Positions 7,824 through 16,072 of a stretch of 64,000 nt of DNA are shown piece by piece (within the stretch, counting starts at the first letter, position 1; each line of letters starts with the position of its first letter). Location of the stretch: contig NZ_JBOITN010000029.1 of assembly GCF_050717545.1 (NCBI RefSeq), positions 62,001 through 126,000 on the forward strand, written 5' to 3'. The notes under the pieces are model-generated. The model was not told the origin of the DNA and ran no database searches. It saw nothing but the letters and a program-made list of their open reading frames with translations. The translations under genes were made by a program, and so were the position numbers. This DNA comes from Clostridium_AD sp050717545 (GTDB taxonomy: Bacteria; Bacillota; Clostridia; Clostridiales; Clostridiaceae).

Positions 7824-8696
7824 ATGAAAACAAATGAATTGCCAAAGTATTTTAAACAAATTGATAATGAGTTATGGTTTGAGGAAGTTGAAGTTGAAAA
7901 GAAAAATTTAAAAATAAGTTATAAAGTAAATAAATGCTTTTCATATTCAAAATCGCCATACCAAGAGGTAGCATTAATAGATACAGATGCATTTGGTGCG
8001 TGTCTTGTTCTTGATGGAGTAATGCAAACTACTTCTGCAGATGGATTTATATATAATGAAATGATTACTCATATTCCAGTACTTACTCATAAAAATCCTA
8101 AAGATGTCTTAGTAATTGGTGGAGGCGACTGTGGAGCAGTAAGGGAATTATCAAAATACAAAGAACTTGAAACTATTGATATGGTAGAGCTTGATGAATT
8201 AGTAACAAAAGAAAGCATAAAATTTCTTCCTGAAATAAGTGGAGGCGCAGATTTTGACAAAAGAGTTAATTTTAAATTTGGAGATGGAGTTGAATATGTA
8301 AAAACAACTGATATTAAGTACGACATAATCATGGTTGATTCACCAGATCCTGAAGGACCTGCTAAGGATTTGTTTGGAGAAGAATTTTATAAAAATGTAA
8401 AAAAATCTATGAAAGCAGGCGGAGTTATGGTGTGTCAAAGTGAATCGCCAATGATTCATCGTAACATAATTGAGAATACAAGGAAAATATTAAAGAATAA
8501 TTTCAAGATTGTTAAGACATATATAGCTTTTGTTCCAACTTATCCAGGGGGATTGTGGAGTTTTACAATGGCTTCAGATGTTTATGATCCTTGTAATATG
8601 GATGAGAATAAATTGCCTTTTGAAACTCGATATTTAACTAAGAAGATTGCAAAATCATGTTTTGATCTTCCAAACTTCATAAATGATTTAAAATAG
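7824..8696 (+). CDS. speE: Polyamine aminopropyltransferase (spermidine synthase)
   Basis: 290 residues, the usual SpeE size. It transfers the aminopropyl group of decarboxylated SAM to putrescine. Conserved blocks: YQEVALIDTDAFGACLVLDGVMQ, FIYNEMITHIPVLTH, the nucleotide-binding VIGGGDCGAVREL, the acidic DMVELDELV, the catalytic-loop VDSPDPEGPAKDLFG, and YIAFVPTYPGGLWSFTMAS. The motif usually read as GGGDGG is GGGDCG here, and DSSDP is DSPDP. No SAM decarboxylase (speD) gene is present in the window. GGAGGAATTATT precedes the ATG. A long terminator at 8812-8866 ends the transcript. Confidence 0.9.
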   Translation: MKTNELPKYFKQIDNELWFEEVEVEKKNLKISYKVNKCFSYSKSPYQEVALIDTDAFGACLVLDGVMQTTSADGFIYNEMITHIPVLTHKNPKDVLVIGGGDCGAVRELSKYKELETIDMVELDELVTKESIKFLPEISGGADFDKRVNFKFGDGVEYVKTTDIKYDIIMVDSPDPEGPAKDLFGEEFYKNVKKSMKAGGVMVCQSESPMIHRNIIENTRKILKNNFKIVKTYIAFVPTYPGGLWSFTMASDVYDPCNMDENKLPFETRYLTKKIAKSCFDLPNFINDLK

Positions 8697-8811
8697 TTTG
8701 TTAAATTTAATTAGAATTTAGTATAATTTTATAGGAATCAAATAAGAAGTAATTAGTTTTTATATCTGCAATGTATAGATATCATTGATTTATATAATTT
8801 AAGTCTTAGTT

Positions 8812-8866
8812 AAAGCTGCTGTTAAATTTAATTAAATTTAATTAAATTTAACAGCAGCTTTTTTAA
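8812..8866 (+). terminator. Intrinsic terminator after speE
   Basis: A perfect 21-bp stem (8812-8832 with 8841-8861) starting AAAGCTGCTG and ending CAGCAGCTTT, with an 8-nt loop, followed by TTTTTT. The loop side is built from tandem TTAAATTTAA-type units. Confidence 0.92.
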
Positions 8867-8971
8867 TATTAGGGAAAAGAAGGATGATAATACTAAATGT
8901 AACTTATTGACTTTGGAAAGACAGAAAAATAATGTATACTAGGTATATAATGATAATTATATTATTATTGA

Positions 8972-8993
8972 AGCTCTGCAGGAGATGATTTAA
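8972..8993 (+). repeat. Recurrent leader motif, copy 2
   Basis: AGCTCTGCAGGAGATGATTT followed by AATCATAAATTTGTCAT, 42 bp before the ATG of the 9036 gene. It matches copy 1 at 21 of 22 core positions. It also shares the downstream AAT..TTGTCAT.A tract with copy 3. Confidence 0.6.
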
Positions 8994-9035
8994 TCATAAA
9001 TTTGTCATTATAAAAACATATTAGGAGGAAAATAA

Positions 9036-9761
9036 ATGAAAAATACTGTTAAAGTAGTGATATGTCTATCCGTAGTAGCGCTACTAGTTATAATAGTAAG
9101 TATATATAGAATAATTTCATCAACAACATCAATAGCGAAAGAGAAAGCGGGATCAACTGGGCAAGTTGCGGTAAAAAACATATCAGATTCTAAAATTGCA
9201 AAAGATAAAAAAATAGCAGATGATAAGGCTATAGAAGATGCTAAAGTAGCAAAAGAGGTAAAAGCTATTGAGTCAAAAAAAGAAGCGGAGTTAAAAGTAA
9301 TACAGGATAGAAAAATAGTAGAAGCTAAGTCTAAAAGTAAGCAAAATAAAGAAATAGGATATGTGGGTTCTAGTAATGAAAAATTTGCGTATTCAATTAT
9401 GTATCCTGATAATCTTGTAGTAGAGTCTGAAACTGATAATGGAAATGTGCTTAAATCTGAAGACGGAAGGGTTTCACTACAGTTATATGGAAATAATAAT
9501 AAAGATGGAGATACTATTGATTCAATATATAATAAAGCAATTGAAAATACTAATATGTATTATAAGGTCAAATCTGGAAATTGGTTTGTTATATCTTATA
9601 TTGATGGTGATCAAATAATATATCAAAAGAAAGTAGTAGGAAAAGCGTCAACTAATACTTTTATTTTTAAATTCCCAACTAATGAAAAAGCTAAATATAC
9701 AAGTGTTGTGGATAAGCTTGAAAAAAGTTTTAAAACATCTTCTACTGATAAAAATCATTAA
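9036..9761 (+). CDS. Anchored hypothetical protein with charged helical stalk
   Basis: 241 residues, not recognised as a named family. Residues 7-25 form one membrane segment (signal anchor). Residues 45-110 are very rich in Lys, Ala, Glu and Asp, with the recurring AKDKKIADDKAIEDAKVAKE pattern, consistent with a long charged helix or coiled coil. The C-terminal 120 residues (from YVGSSNEKFAYSIMYP) look like a compact extracellular alpha/beta domain of the kind seen in PsbP-like or DUF-type surface proteins. GGAGGAAAATAA precedes the ATG. It is a single gene between terminators with the recurrent motif in its leader. Probably an exported, membrane-tethered protein; role unknown. Confidence 0.7.
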   Translation: MKNTVKVVICLSVVALLVIIVSIYRIISSTTSIAKEKAGSTGQVAVKNISDSKIAKDKKIADDKAIEDAKVAKEVKAIESKKEAELKVIQDRKIVEAKSKSKQNKEIGYVGSSNEKFAYSIMYPDNLVVESETDNGNVLKSEDGRVSLQLYGNNNKDGDTIDSIYNKAIENTNMYYKVKSGNWFVISYIDGDQIIYQKKVVGKASTNTFIFKFPTNEKAKYTSVVDKLEKSFKTSSTDKNH

Positions 9762-9820
9762 TTTAGTTGATAAATTTCTAATAAATGAATAATAAGAAAA
9801 TATGATAGATAATAATAAAT

Positions 9821-9858
9821 AAAAAACTAAGCAGAGATAAATCTCTGCTTAGTTTTTT
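9821..9858. terminator. Bidirectional intrinsic terminator
   Basis: AAAAAACTAAGCAGAGAT (9821-9838) pairs with ATCTCTGCTTAGTTTTTT (9841-9858), giving U-tracts on both strands. It sits between the 9036 gene and the convergent greA-type gene. Confidence 0.9.
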
Positions 9859-10326
9859 TTATTCGTATATTTTTTCTATAGTTACGAAGTAATTGCCTTC
9901 AGGAGCTATAACAGTACACTTTTCTCCAAGTGCCTTTTTATATATTGCCATGCCTAGGGGTGATTCAATACTTATGTTCATTAAATCTGGGTTTGTCTCT
10001 ACTGTAGATACCAAATGTATTTTTTCAATATCGTCTGTGTCAAGGAATTTAATATCAGCCTGACCACCAAGACCTAATTGATCATCACTACTGTCGTCGT
10101 CTACTACTGTACAGTTTCTAAGTAATTCTTGAACTGCAAGTACTCTATCATTATTGGTTGCTTCCTCATCTTTTGCTGCATCATATTCTGCATTTTCACT
10201 TAAATCACCATGACCTTTGGCTTCTTTAATTGCCGCTGTTATTTCTCTTCTTTTTTCTCCAGTACGTAGTTTTAATTCTTCTTCAAGCTTTATTACACCA
10301 CTAGGTGTTAATATTGTACTTTTCAT
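9859..10326 (-). CDS. greA: GreA-family transcription elongation factor
   Basis: 155 residues, GreA length. The N-terminal coiled coil carries the signature EAKGHGDLSENAEYDAAKDEEA at about residues 34-55, whose acidic tip residues enter the RNA polymerase secondary channel to stimulate transcript cleavage. The C-terminal FKBP-like domain ends ESPLGMAIYKKALGEKCTV. The middle (STVETNPDLMNIS) is more divergent than in housekeeping GreA, so it may be a second GreA paralogue. It is monocistronic, with a strong terminator shared with the convergent gene. Confidence 0.88.
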   Translation of the reverse strand: MKSTILTPSGVIKLEEELKLRTGEKRREITAAIKEAKGHGDLSENAEYDAAKDEEATNNDRVLAVQELLRNCTVVDDDSSDDQLGLGGQADIKFLDTDDIEKIHLVSTVETNPDLMNISIESPLGMAIYKKALGEKCTVIAPEGNYFVTIEKIYE

Positions 10327-10535
10327 ATTTAGTCACTCCTAACAAATTTTGCTAATATAATGTTACTCTCTACAAATAAATAAAATTTATTCTAACACTT
10401 TAATGCAGAGAATACAATAAGTTTTATTATATCACATTCTTAGAGAAAATATATCATATTTGGTTATGGCAGAACTAAAAATATAAATTTTATGATATAC
10501 TAAAAAATATATTAGATAAAAAGGGGGTAGTTTTT

Positions 10536-11894
10536 ATGAATCAGACAAAAGAATTAGGCTCAGAAAGTATAGGGAAACTACTTCTAAAGTTTTCGGTGCC
10601 TGCAATAACTGGAATGATTGTTAATGCGTTATATAATATTGTTGATCGTATATATATAGGTCACATTGAAGGGGTAGGATCGTATGCTCTTTCAGGACTT
10701 GCAATAACTTTTCCAATATCAGTTATCATAATGGCTTTTGCAATGTTAGTTGGTATAGGGGCTAGTGCAGTTATATCAATAAGACTTGGAGAGAAAAATG
10801 TCAAAGTCGCAGATGATATTTTGGGGAACGCTTTTGTGCTTATAACTATAATATCATTACTAGTTAGTATAGTTGGGATTTTGTTTTTAGATAAAATTTT
10901 AATATTATTTGGGGCAAGTGGAAATAGCATTATTTATGCAAAAGAATATATACAAATCATACTTATGGGTGCCGTTTTTCAAAATATAGGATTTGGAATT
11001 AATAATATAATTAGAGCAGAGGGTAATCCTAAAATGGCAATGTTTACAATGGTGTTCGGTGCAATTATTAATATTATATTAGATCCAATATTTATATTCG
11101 TTTTTGATATGGGGATTCAAGGTGCTGCCATAGCAACTATAATTTCACAAATTGTTAATACTATATTGGTACTGAAATATTTTACATCTAAAAGCAGTAA
11201 TAGTGTACTCAAAATAAAGAAAATTAATTTAAAACTTGATGTGAAAATTATAAAAGATATTTTTGCTATTGGCGTGGCTCCTTTTTCCATGCAAATTGCA
11301 TCAAGTCTTGTAGCTATATTATATAATAAAGGTCTTTATACTTATGGAGGGGACCTAGCTATAGCATCAATGGGGATACTAAATAGTATATCAATGATTA
11401 TTTTTATGCCCATATTCGGTATAAGCCAAGGTATCCAACCTATAATAGGATATAATTACGGTGCTAAATTGTACCCTAGAGTAATTAAGGTTTTAAAGCT
11501 TGCTATAACCTTTGGAACTTTACTTGCTATAATTGGGTTCATAGGGGTACAGTTATTTGCAAAGCCACTTATTGGAATATTTGTAGGTGATAATCCTGAT
11601 CTAATAAAGCTAGGGGCACGTGGACTTAGAATAGATTTAATGTTTTTACCTATTTTAGGGTTTCAAATATTAGGAGCAAGCTATTTTCAAGCTATAAATG
11701 AGGCGAAGACATCAATGCTACTAAGTATTTTAAGACAGGTCATAGTTCTAATACCACTTATTCTTATACTCCCAATATTTTTTAAATTGGATGGATTATG
11801 GTTTTCACAACCTTGTGCAGATTTGATTGCAACAGCACTAACAGCATTTTTTCTGCAAAGAAGTATTAAAAGGCTTAAATATAAAAGAGCTTAG
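10536..11894 (+). CDS. MATE family multidrug efflux transporter
   Basis: 452 residues with about twelve hydrophobic segments arranged as two homologous halves, as expected for Na+ or H+ coupled MATE exporters. Recognisable family segments are IPAITGMIVNALYNIVDRIYIG-like sequence at residues 18-42, RAEGNPKMAM near 165, GISQGIQPIIGYNYGA near 300 and the matching C-terminal half. GGGGGTAG precedes the ATG. The TetR gene follows 141 bp downstream but has its own promoter and operator, so regulation of the exporter by TetR is possible but not shown. Substrate unknown. Confidence 0.9.
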   Translation: MNQTKELGSESIGKLLLKFSVPAITGMIVNALYNIVDRIYIGHIEGVGSYALSGLAITFPISVIIMAFAMLVGIGASAVISIRLGEKNVKVADDILGNAFVLITIISLLVSIVGILFLDKILILFGASGNSIIYAKEYIQIILMGAVFQNIGFGINNIIRAEGNPKMAMFTMVFGAIINIILDPIFIFVFDMGIQGAAIATIISQIVNTILVLKYFTSKSSNSVLKIKKINLKLDVKIIKDIFAIGVAPFSMQIASSLVAILYNKGLYTYGGDLAIASMGILNSISMIIFMPIFGISQGIQPIIGYNYGAKLYPRVIKVLKLAITFGTLLAIIGFIGVQLFAKPLIGIFVGDNPDLIKLGARGLRIDLMFLPILGFQILGASYFQAINEAKTSMLLSILRQVIVLIPLILILPIFFKLDGLWFSQPCADLIATALTAFFLQRSIKRLKYKRA

Positions 11895-11985
11895 CATCAA
11901 TATTTTGGAGCTAAGGGTGGATCAATATACCATTAACATAATAAACAGAATAATCAAATTTAATGTGTTATAATTGCAATATTGC

Positions 11986-12014
11986 TTGACATTAAATGAA
12001 CGGTCGTTTATTAT
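11986..12014 (+). promoter_or_regulatory. tetR promoter with embedded operator palindrome
   Basis: TTGACA (11986-11991), 17 bp, TATTAT (12009-12014). The spacer and part of the -10 carry the imperfect palindrome TAAATGAACGGTCGTTTA (11993-12010, 14 of 18 symmetric). The same sequence family recurs at 12634-12651. This fits autorepression by the TetR protein. Confidence 0.75.
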
Positions 12015-12035
12015 ATAGTTAATAGAGGTGTATAG

Positions 12036-12599
12036 ATGAGAAAAAAAGATGATGAAAAAGAAAAAAGTATAAAGGATGCAGTTGTTAAATTAATACTTGA
12101 ATTAGGTTTTCATGGTACTTCTATTTCAAAGATTGCTAAAGAGGCAGGGGTTTCCCCGGCCACTGTTTATATCTATTATGAGAATAAAGAAATTATGTTA
12201 CGTGATATATATCATGAGTATTCTGAAGAAATTTTTGATTATTTACTTAGTAATGTTTATAAGGATATGGATGGGCGTCAACTTATTGAAATGCTTACTA
12301 GAGGGTATTATAACTACATTAAGCAATATGGCGAAATATTTCATTTTGTAGATCAATTTTCAAGTTGTCCTGCGTTGTCTAGTCATTGCTTAAAGATGAA
12401 AGGTATAAATAATTTAAATGAATTGCTTGAGGAAATGAAAGAGAAAAGAGTGATCAAAGATTTTCAAAATGATAATTTGGTAGCAATACTATTTTATCCA
12501 GTAAAGTCAATTGCAATTAAGCAGTGTGCTTGTGAAGTTGAACAAGATAATTTACTAAATGAAATGATTATGATTATACAGGATGCATTACTTGTATAA
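12036..12599 (+). CDS. TetR/AcrR family transcriptional repressor
   Basis: 187 residues. The N-terminal helix-turn-helix is FHGTSISKIAKEAGVSPATVYIYYENKEIML at residues 25-55, a textbook TetR signature. The remaining all-helical part should be the ligand and dimer domain and has Cys residues (FSSCPALSSHC and KQCACEVE) that could sense oxidants or metals, though this is speculation. Its promoter contains an operator-like palindrome, and a matching palindrome precedes the lon gene 80 bp downstream, so it probably represses both itself and the protease. Confidence 0.9.
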   Translation: MRKKDDEKEKSIKDAVVKLILELGFHGTSISKIAKEAGVSPATVYIYYENKEIMLRDIYHEYSEEIFDYLLSNVYKDMDGRQLIEMLTRGYYNYIKQYGEIFHFVDQFSSCPALSSHCLKMKGINNLNELLEEMKEKRVIKDFQNDNLVAILFYPVKSIAIKQCACEVEQDNLLNEMIMIIQDALLV

Positions 12600-12633
12600 T
12601 AGGAAAGATGATATATTATTATTTGAGAATGAT

Positions 12634-12651
12634 TAAATGAACGTTCACTTA
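12634..12651 (+). promoter_or_regulatory. TetR operator in the lon promoter region
   Basis: TAAATGAACGTTCACTTA is symmetric at 16 of 18 positions, with a perfect core TGAACGTTCA, and shares the TAAATGAACG half with the site at 11993-12010. TATAAT at 12650-12655 overlaps its edge. A bound repressor would block the lon promoter. Confidence 0.75.
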
Positions 12652-12679
12652 TAATTCTTATAAAGAAAGGATGATTTTT

Positions 12680-15070
12680 ATGATGAATTTAGATAAAAAA
12701 AATAAAAAGGGAATAGCAATTCCTGTATCAAATATAGTTTTACTCCAAGGAATGACTTATACATTAAAATTAGATAATATGAGTGAAGAAGAGCTTCAAA
12801 GTTTATCTAGGAAAGATCAATTTAGCATTGCATTACCTTTAAAGCAAAACTATAATCGAAGTCAGTTAAAACAAGAAGACTTTTATGAAATTGGAGTTTC
12901 ATTCGATGTAGAATCAATTGATAAAACGGATAAAGGATATCAAGTAAAAATAAAAGTATTAGAAAGGGTAGAAATTAAATCAATAAATATTTCTAGTGCC
13001 GAAATTAAAGTAGAATTTGAAGTTGCCCCAGATCTTATTGACCTAACTGAGCAAAGTCAAGAAGAGATGCTTGAGTACGTTAAAAAAGTTACCCGTGAGG
13101 TTAGCGAAAAATTCCAGGGCTCTGATCAATTTATGAAGGTAATAGATGATCAAAAAGATATTAATAAACTCATTGCTCACCTTACTCAATTTATGCCACT
13201 TTCCAACAGTGAAAAGTATGTTTTAATTGAAACTCAGTCTTTAAAAGATAGAATTTTAAAATTTATGGATTATCTCTTAAAACAGAAAGAAGCATTAAAA
13301 CTACAATTTGAAATGGCAGAAAAGTTTACTGAAAAAGCTAATAAAAATTATAGACAATCAGTACTTAGAGAGCAACTAAAAGCTATTCAAAGTGAATTAA
13401 ATGAAGGGAAAAGTGAAGGAGCTAAAAAAGATAAGAGCTATTTAGATAAGATTGAAGATGCTCAGATGCCAGATGAAATTAAAACTGCTGCATTAGAAGA
13501 ACTTGAAAAACTTGAAAGACAAAGTGAAAGTAGTGCTGAGTATAATGTTATACGTAATTATTTAGATTTACTGGTTAAACTTCCATGGGAAAAGTCAGAA
13601 CCTGTTGTTATAAATTTAGGGGAAGCAAGGCGAATACTAGATGAGCAGCATTATGGTCTAGATAAGGTTAAGGATAGAATAATTCAACATCTAGCAGTTA
13701 TGCAACTTAAAAAGGATAAGAAAGGTTCTATTTTATTACTAGTTGGACCACCTGGTACGGGTAAAACAAGTTTAGGGAAAAGTATTGCGCAGGCACTAGG
13801 TAGAGAATATATAAGGCTAAGTTTAGGTGGAATACGTGATGAAGCTGAAATTCGTGGACATAGAAGAACTTATATTGGCGCAATGCCAGGAAGAATAATT
13901 CAAAGCATTAAAAAAGCAGGACAGATAAATCCAGTTATGGTTTTAGATGAAGTGGACAAGCTAATGACTGGCTATAACGGTGATCCAGCCAGTGCATTAC
14001 TTGAGGTATTAGACCCAGAACAAAACAATAGTTTTACAGATCATTATTTAGATTTGCCATATGATTTGTCAGAAGTGTTTTTCATAGCAACAGCTAACTC
14101 ATTAGAGAGCATTCCAAGGCCACTCCTTGATAGAATGGAGATTATTCAAATATCTAGTTATACAATGAATGAAAAATTCAATATTGGTAAAAGTCATCTA
14201 ATACCTGAAATACTTGATGAACATGGATTAAACAAAGAGCAATTGGTTATTGAAGATGAAGCACTGCAAAATATAATTAGCGAATATACCCAAGAAGCTG
14301 GCGTTCGTGGACTTAAAAAGCAATTAGCAACACTTGCAAGAATTACATCTGAGAAGATTGTATCTAGCACGGCAGAGCTACCATTTGTTGTTAAAAAAGA
14401 TGATCTGGATGTATTTCTTGGAAGAAAAGTTTCAAGTCATGATAAGGCTCAAAAAGATAATCCGCCAGGTGTAGTTACGGGAATGGCATTTACAACTGTA
14501 GGTGGAGAGATACTATTTATTGAAGCTACAGACATGGTAGGAAGTGGACAAGTTACATTGACAGGGCAATTAGGAGATGTTATGAAAGAATCTGCAAAGA
14601 TATCTTTAAGTCTTCTTAAGTCAAGGTTGCCAATGAATTCTATAAACTTTAAGGAAAGGGATCTTCATATTCATGTTCCATCAGGATCAGTTCCTAAAGA
14701 TGGCCCATCAGCTGGAATTACATTATTTACTGCACTTGCATCCCTAGTTACAGGAATAAAGGTAGATCCAAAGCTTGCAATGACAGGAGAAATTACATTA
14801 AGAGGAGCAGTGCTTCCCATAGGTGGACTTAAAGAGAAATTAATAGGAGCTCAAAGGGCTGGAATCACAAAAATATTAATACCAAAAGAGAATTTTGATG
14901 ACTTAAAGGATGTTCCAGAAGAGGTTAAAAGTCAGTTAACTATTAAAACTGTAGAAACAGTAGAAGACGTGCTTAAGGAGACCCTGGGAATATCATTACC
15001 TAGAGTAGAACACGTATTTAATTATAATATATCTACGCAAGGAACTTTTGACGATAACCAGATAATATAA
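12680..15070 (+). CDS. lon: ATP-dependent protease LonA
   Basis: 796 residues from ATG 12680. An ATG at 12671 directly abuts AAAGG with no spacing, so the second start is preferred. Order: N-terminal substrate-recognition domain with a helical neck (to about residue 300), AAA+ module with Walker A GPPGTGKTS (Lys362), Walker B VMVLDEVDK and arginine-finger region RPLLDRME, then the S16 protease domain. The catalytic dyad is Ser677 in KDGPSAG and Lys720 in GGLKEKL. All key residues are present. Unlike usual lon genes it sits directly behind a TetR gene and carries that repressor's apparent operator. It may be a second, inducible Lon. The protein degrades misfolded and regulatory proteins in the cytosol. 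Confidence 0.93.
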   Translation: MMNLDKKNKKGIAIPVSNIVLLQGMTYTLKLDNMSEEELQSLSRKDQFSIALPLKQNYNRSQLKQEDFYEIGVSFDVESIDKTDKGYQVKIKVLERVEIKSINISSAEIKVEFEVAPDLIDLTEQSQEEMLEYVKKVTREVSEKFQGSDQFMKVIDDQKDINKLIAHLTQFMPLSNSEKYVLIETQSLKDRILKFMDYLLKQKEALKLQFEMAEKFTEKANKNYRQSVLREQLKAIQSELNEGKSEGAKKDKSYLDKIEDAQMPDEIKTAALEELEKLERQSESSAEYNVIRNYLDLLVKLPWEKSEPVVINLGEARRILDEQHYGLDKVKDRIIQHLAVMQLKKDKKGSILLLVGPPGTGKTSLGKSIAQALGREYIRLSLGGIRDEAEIRGHRRTYIGAMPGRIIQSIKKAGQINPVMVLDEVDKLMTGYNGDPASALLEVLDPEQNNSFTDHYLDLPYDLSEVFFIATANSLESIPRPLLDRMEIIQISSYTMNEKFNIGKSHLIPEILDEHGLNKEQLVIEDEALQNIISEYTQEAGVRGLKKQLATLARITSEKIVSSTAELPFVVKKDDLDVFLGRKVSSHDKAQKDNPPGVVTGMAFTTVGGEILFIEATDMVGSGQVTLTGQLGDVMKESAKISLSLLKSRLPMNSINFKERDLHIHVPSGSVPKDGPSAGITLFTALASLVTGIKVDPKLAMTGEITLRGAVLPIGGLKEKLIGAQRAGITKILIPKENFDDLKDVPEEVKSQLTIKTVETVEDVLKETLGISLPRVEHVFNYNISTQGTFDDNQII

Positions 15071-15092
15071 TAACTTGAATTTTCAAGTATTT

Positions 15093-15132
15093 AGCAACAA
15101 AAACTGAAATAGTTTTTGTTGCTATTTATTTT
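15093..15132 (+). terminator. Intrinsic terminator after lon
   Basis: AGCAACAAAAACT (15093-15105) pairs perfectly with AGTTTTTGTTGCT (15111-15123) around GAAAT, followed by a T-rich tract. Confidence 0.88.
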
Positions 15133-15157
15133 TTTAAATTTTTTAGAATTGTTAGCG

Positions 15158-15176
15158 TTAAAGTGGTATATTTAAA
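15158..15176 (+). promoter_or_regulatory. Candidate GntR-regulator binding site upstream of its own gene
   Basis: TTAAAGTGGTATATTTAAA resembles the direct repeats AAAGGTGGTATATTAAA and AAAGGTAGTATATTAAA at 21506-21536, upstream of the isomerase gene. The shared core GTGGTATATT suggests one regulator for both loci. Confidence 0.5.
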
Positions 15177-15215
15177 ACATAGAAATTTATAAATAAATGC
15201 AGGGGGAAAATAAAA

Positions 15216-15890
15216 ATGAAAAATATAAGAACTAGTGATAAGGTTTTTAATAAAATACAGGAAAAAATATTTAGTGGTGAATGGAAAGCAGGTACTAAAA
15301 TTATGTCAGAGCTTCAGATGGTGAATGAGTTTAAAGTAAGTCGAGTATCTGTTAGAGAAGCTATTGAGAAATTAGCGACACTAAACATTGTTAGTAAAAA
15401 ACATGGGGGGGGTACTTTTGTAAGCGAGCTTAAGGTAGATCTTTTATTTAACAACCTAATACCAATGATTAGTCTTGATACAGATAGCTATATGAGCGTT
15501 TTAGAGTTTAGAATGATAATGGAAGCTGAAACAGCTGGACTATGTGCAAAGCGATGTACTCCTAATTTGTTAATGGAAATTAATGAGTGTTATGATAAAA
15601 TGCTTGAATCTCAGGAAGATATTGAGAAATTTACTGAAATGGATTTAGAATTTCATATGAAAGTAGCAGAGGGAGCCGGGAACTTGCTGATTATTAAAGT
15701 GGAGGAAGTATTTAGAAATATTTTAAAATATCATCAAAAGGTTTCATATAAAAATTTAGGCCCATCTGGGGGAATTAGAGAACATAAACTTATATTGGAC
15801 GCAATAAAAAATAAAGATGTGGAGCTTGCTAGTTTATATTCGAGAAGACATATAGAAAGAACAATAAAGGATTTATTAGCTGATGACTAA
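15216..15890 (+). CDS. FadR/GntR (FCD domain) transcriptional regulator
   Basis: 224 residues. The N-terminal winged helix-turn-helix includes SGEWKAGTKIMSELQMVNEFKVSRVSVREAIEKL and the wing KKHGGGTFV, typical of the GntR family. The C-terminal all-helical FCD domain has the metal/ligand pattern (MDLEFHMKVAEGAGN, then REHKLILDAI, and YSRRHIE). GGGGGAAAATAAAA precedes the ATG. It heads the sugar-acid group, so a sugar acid or related carboxylate is the probable effector. A 12-bp inverted repeat follows at 15928-15955. Confidence 0.9.
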   Translation: MKNIRTSDKVFNKIQEKIFSGEWKAGTKIMSELQMVNEFKVSRVSVREAIEKLATLNIVSKKHGGGTFVSELKVDLLFNNLIPMISLDTDSYMSVLEFRMIMEAETAGLCAKRCTPNLLMEINECYDKMLESQEDIEKFTEMDLEFHMKVAEGAGNLLIIKVEEVFRNILKYHQKVSYKNLGPSGGIREHKLILDAIKNKDVELASLYSRRHIERTIKDLLADD

Positions 15891-15927
15891 ATGTGGTTTA
15901 AAGTAAAAAACGGTTACATTTATTTGC

Positions 15928-15955
15928 TAATCACCTATTGACTAATAGGTGATTA
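15928..15955 (+). promoter_or_regulatory. Perfect 12-bp inverted repeat between regulator and dehydratase
   Basis: TAATCACCTATT, loop GACT, AATAGGTGATTA. No strong U-tract follows, so it is either a weak terminator of the regulator gene or an operator for the dehydratase promoter (TATAAT at 15966-15971). Confidence 0.45.
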
Positions 15956-16072
15956 CTTGTTAAAATATAATAAGTTGTCCTACAATAATTACAAAATAGT
16001 TCAAAAAATAACATGTTTACGATTAAAATTACAAAAGTGTCATACAACTAATTAATTATGAGGTGATATATA

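Larger units (their letters stand above)
8697..9035. other. Intergenic region between speE and the anchored protein gene
   Basis: Holds the speE terminator (8812-8866), a possible weak promoter (TATACT at 8935-8940) and copy 2 of the recurrent motif (8972-8993). No other coding potential is seen. Confidence 0.6.

Noticed and set aside
8821..8851. TTAAATTTAA-type tandem units as a satellite repeat
   Set aside because: They are the loop-side part of a perfect terminator stem and need no other explanation.
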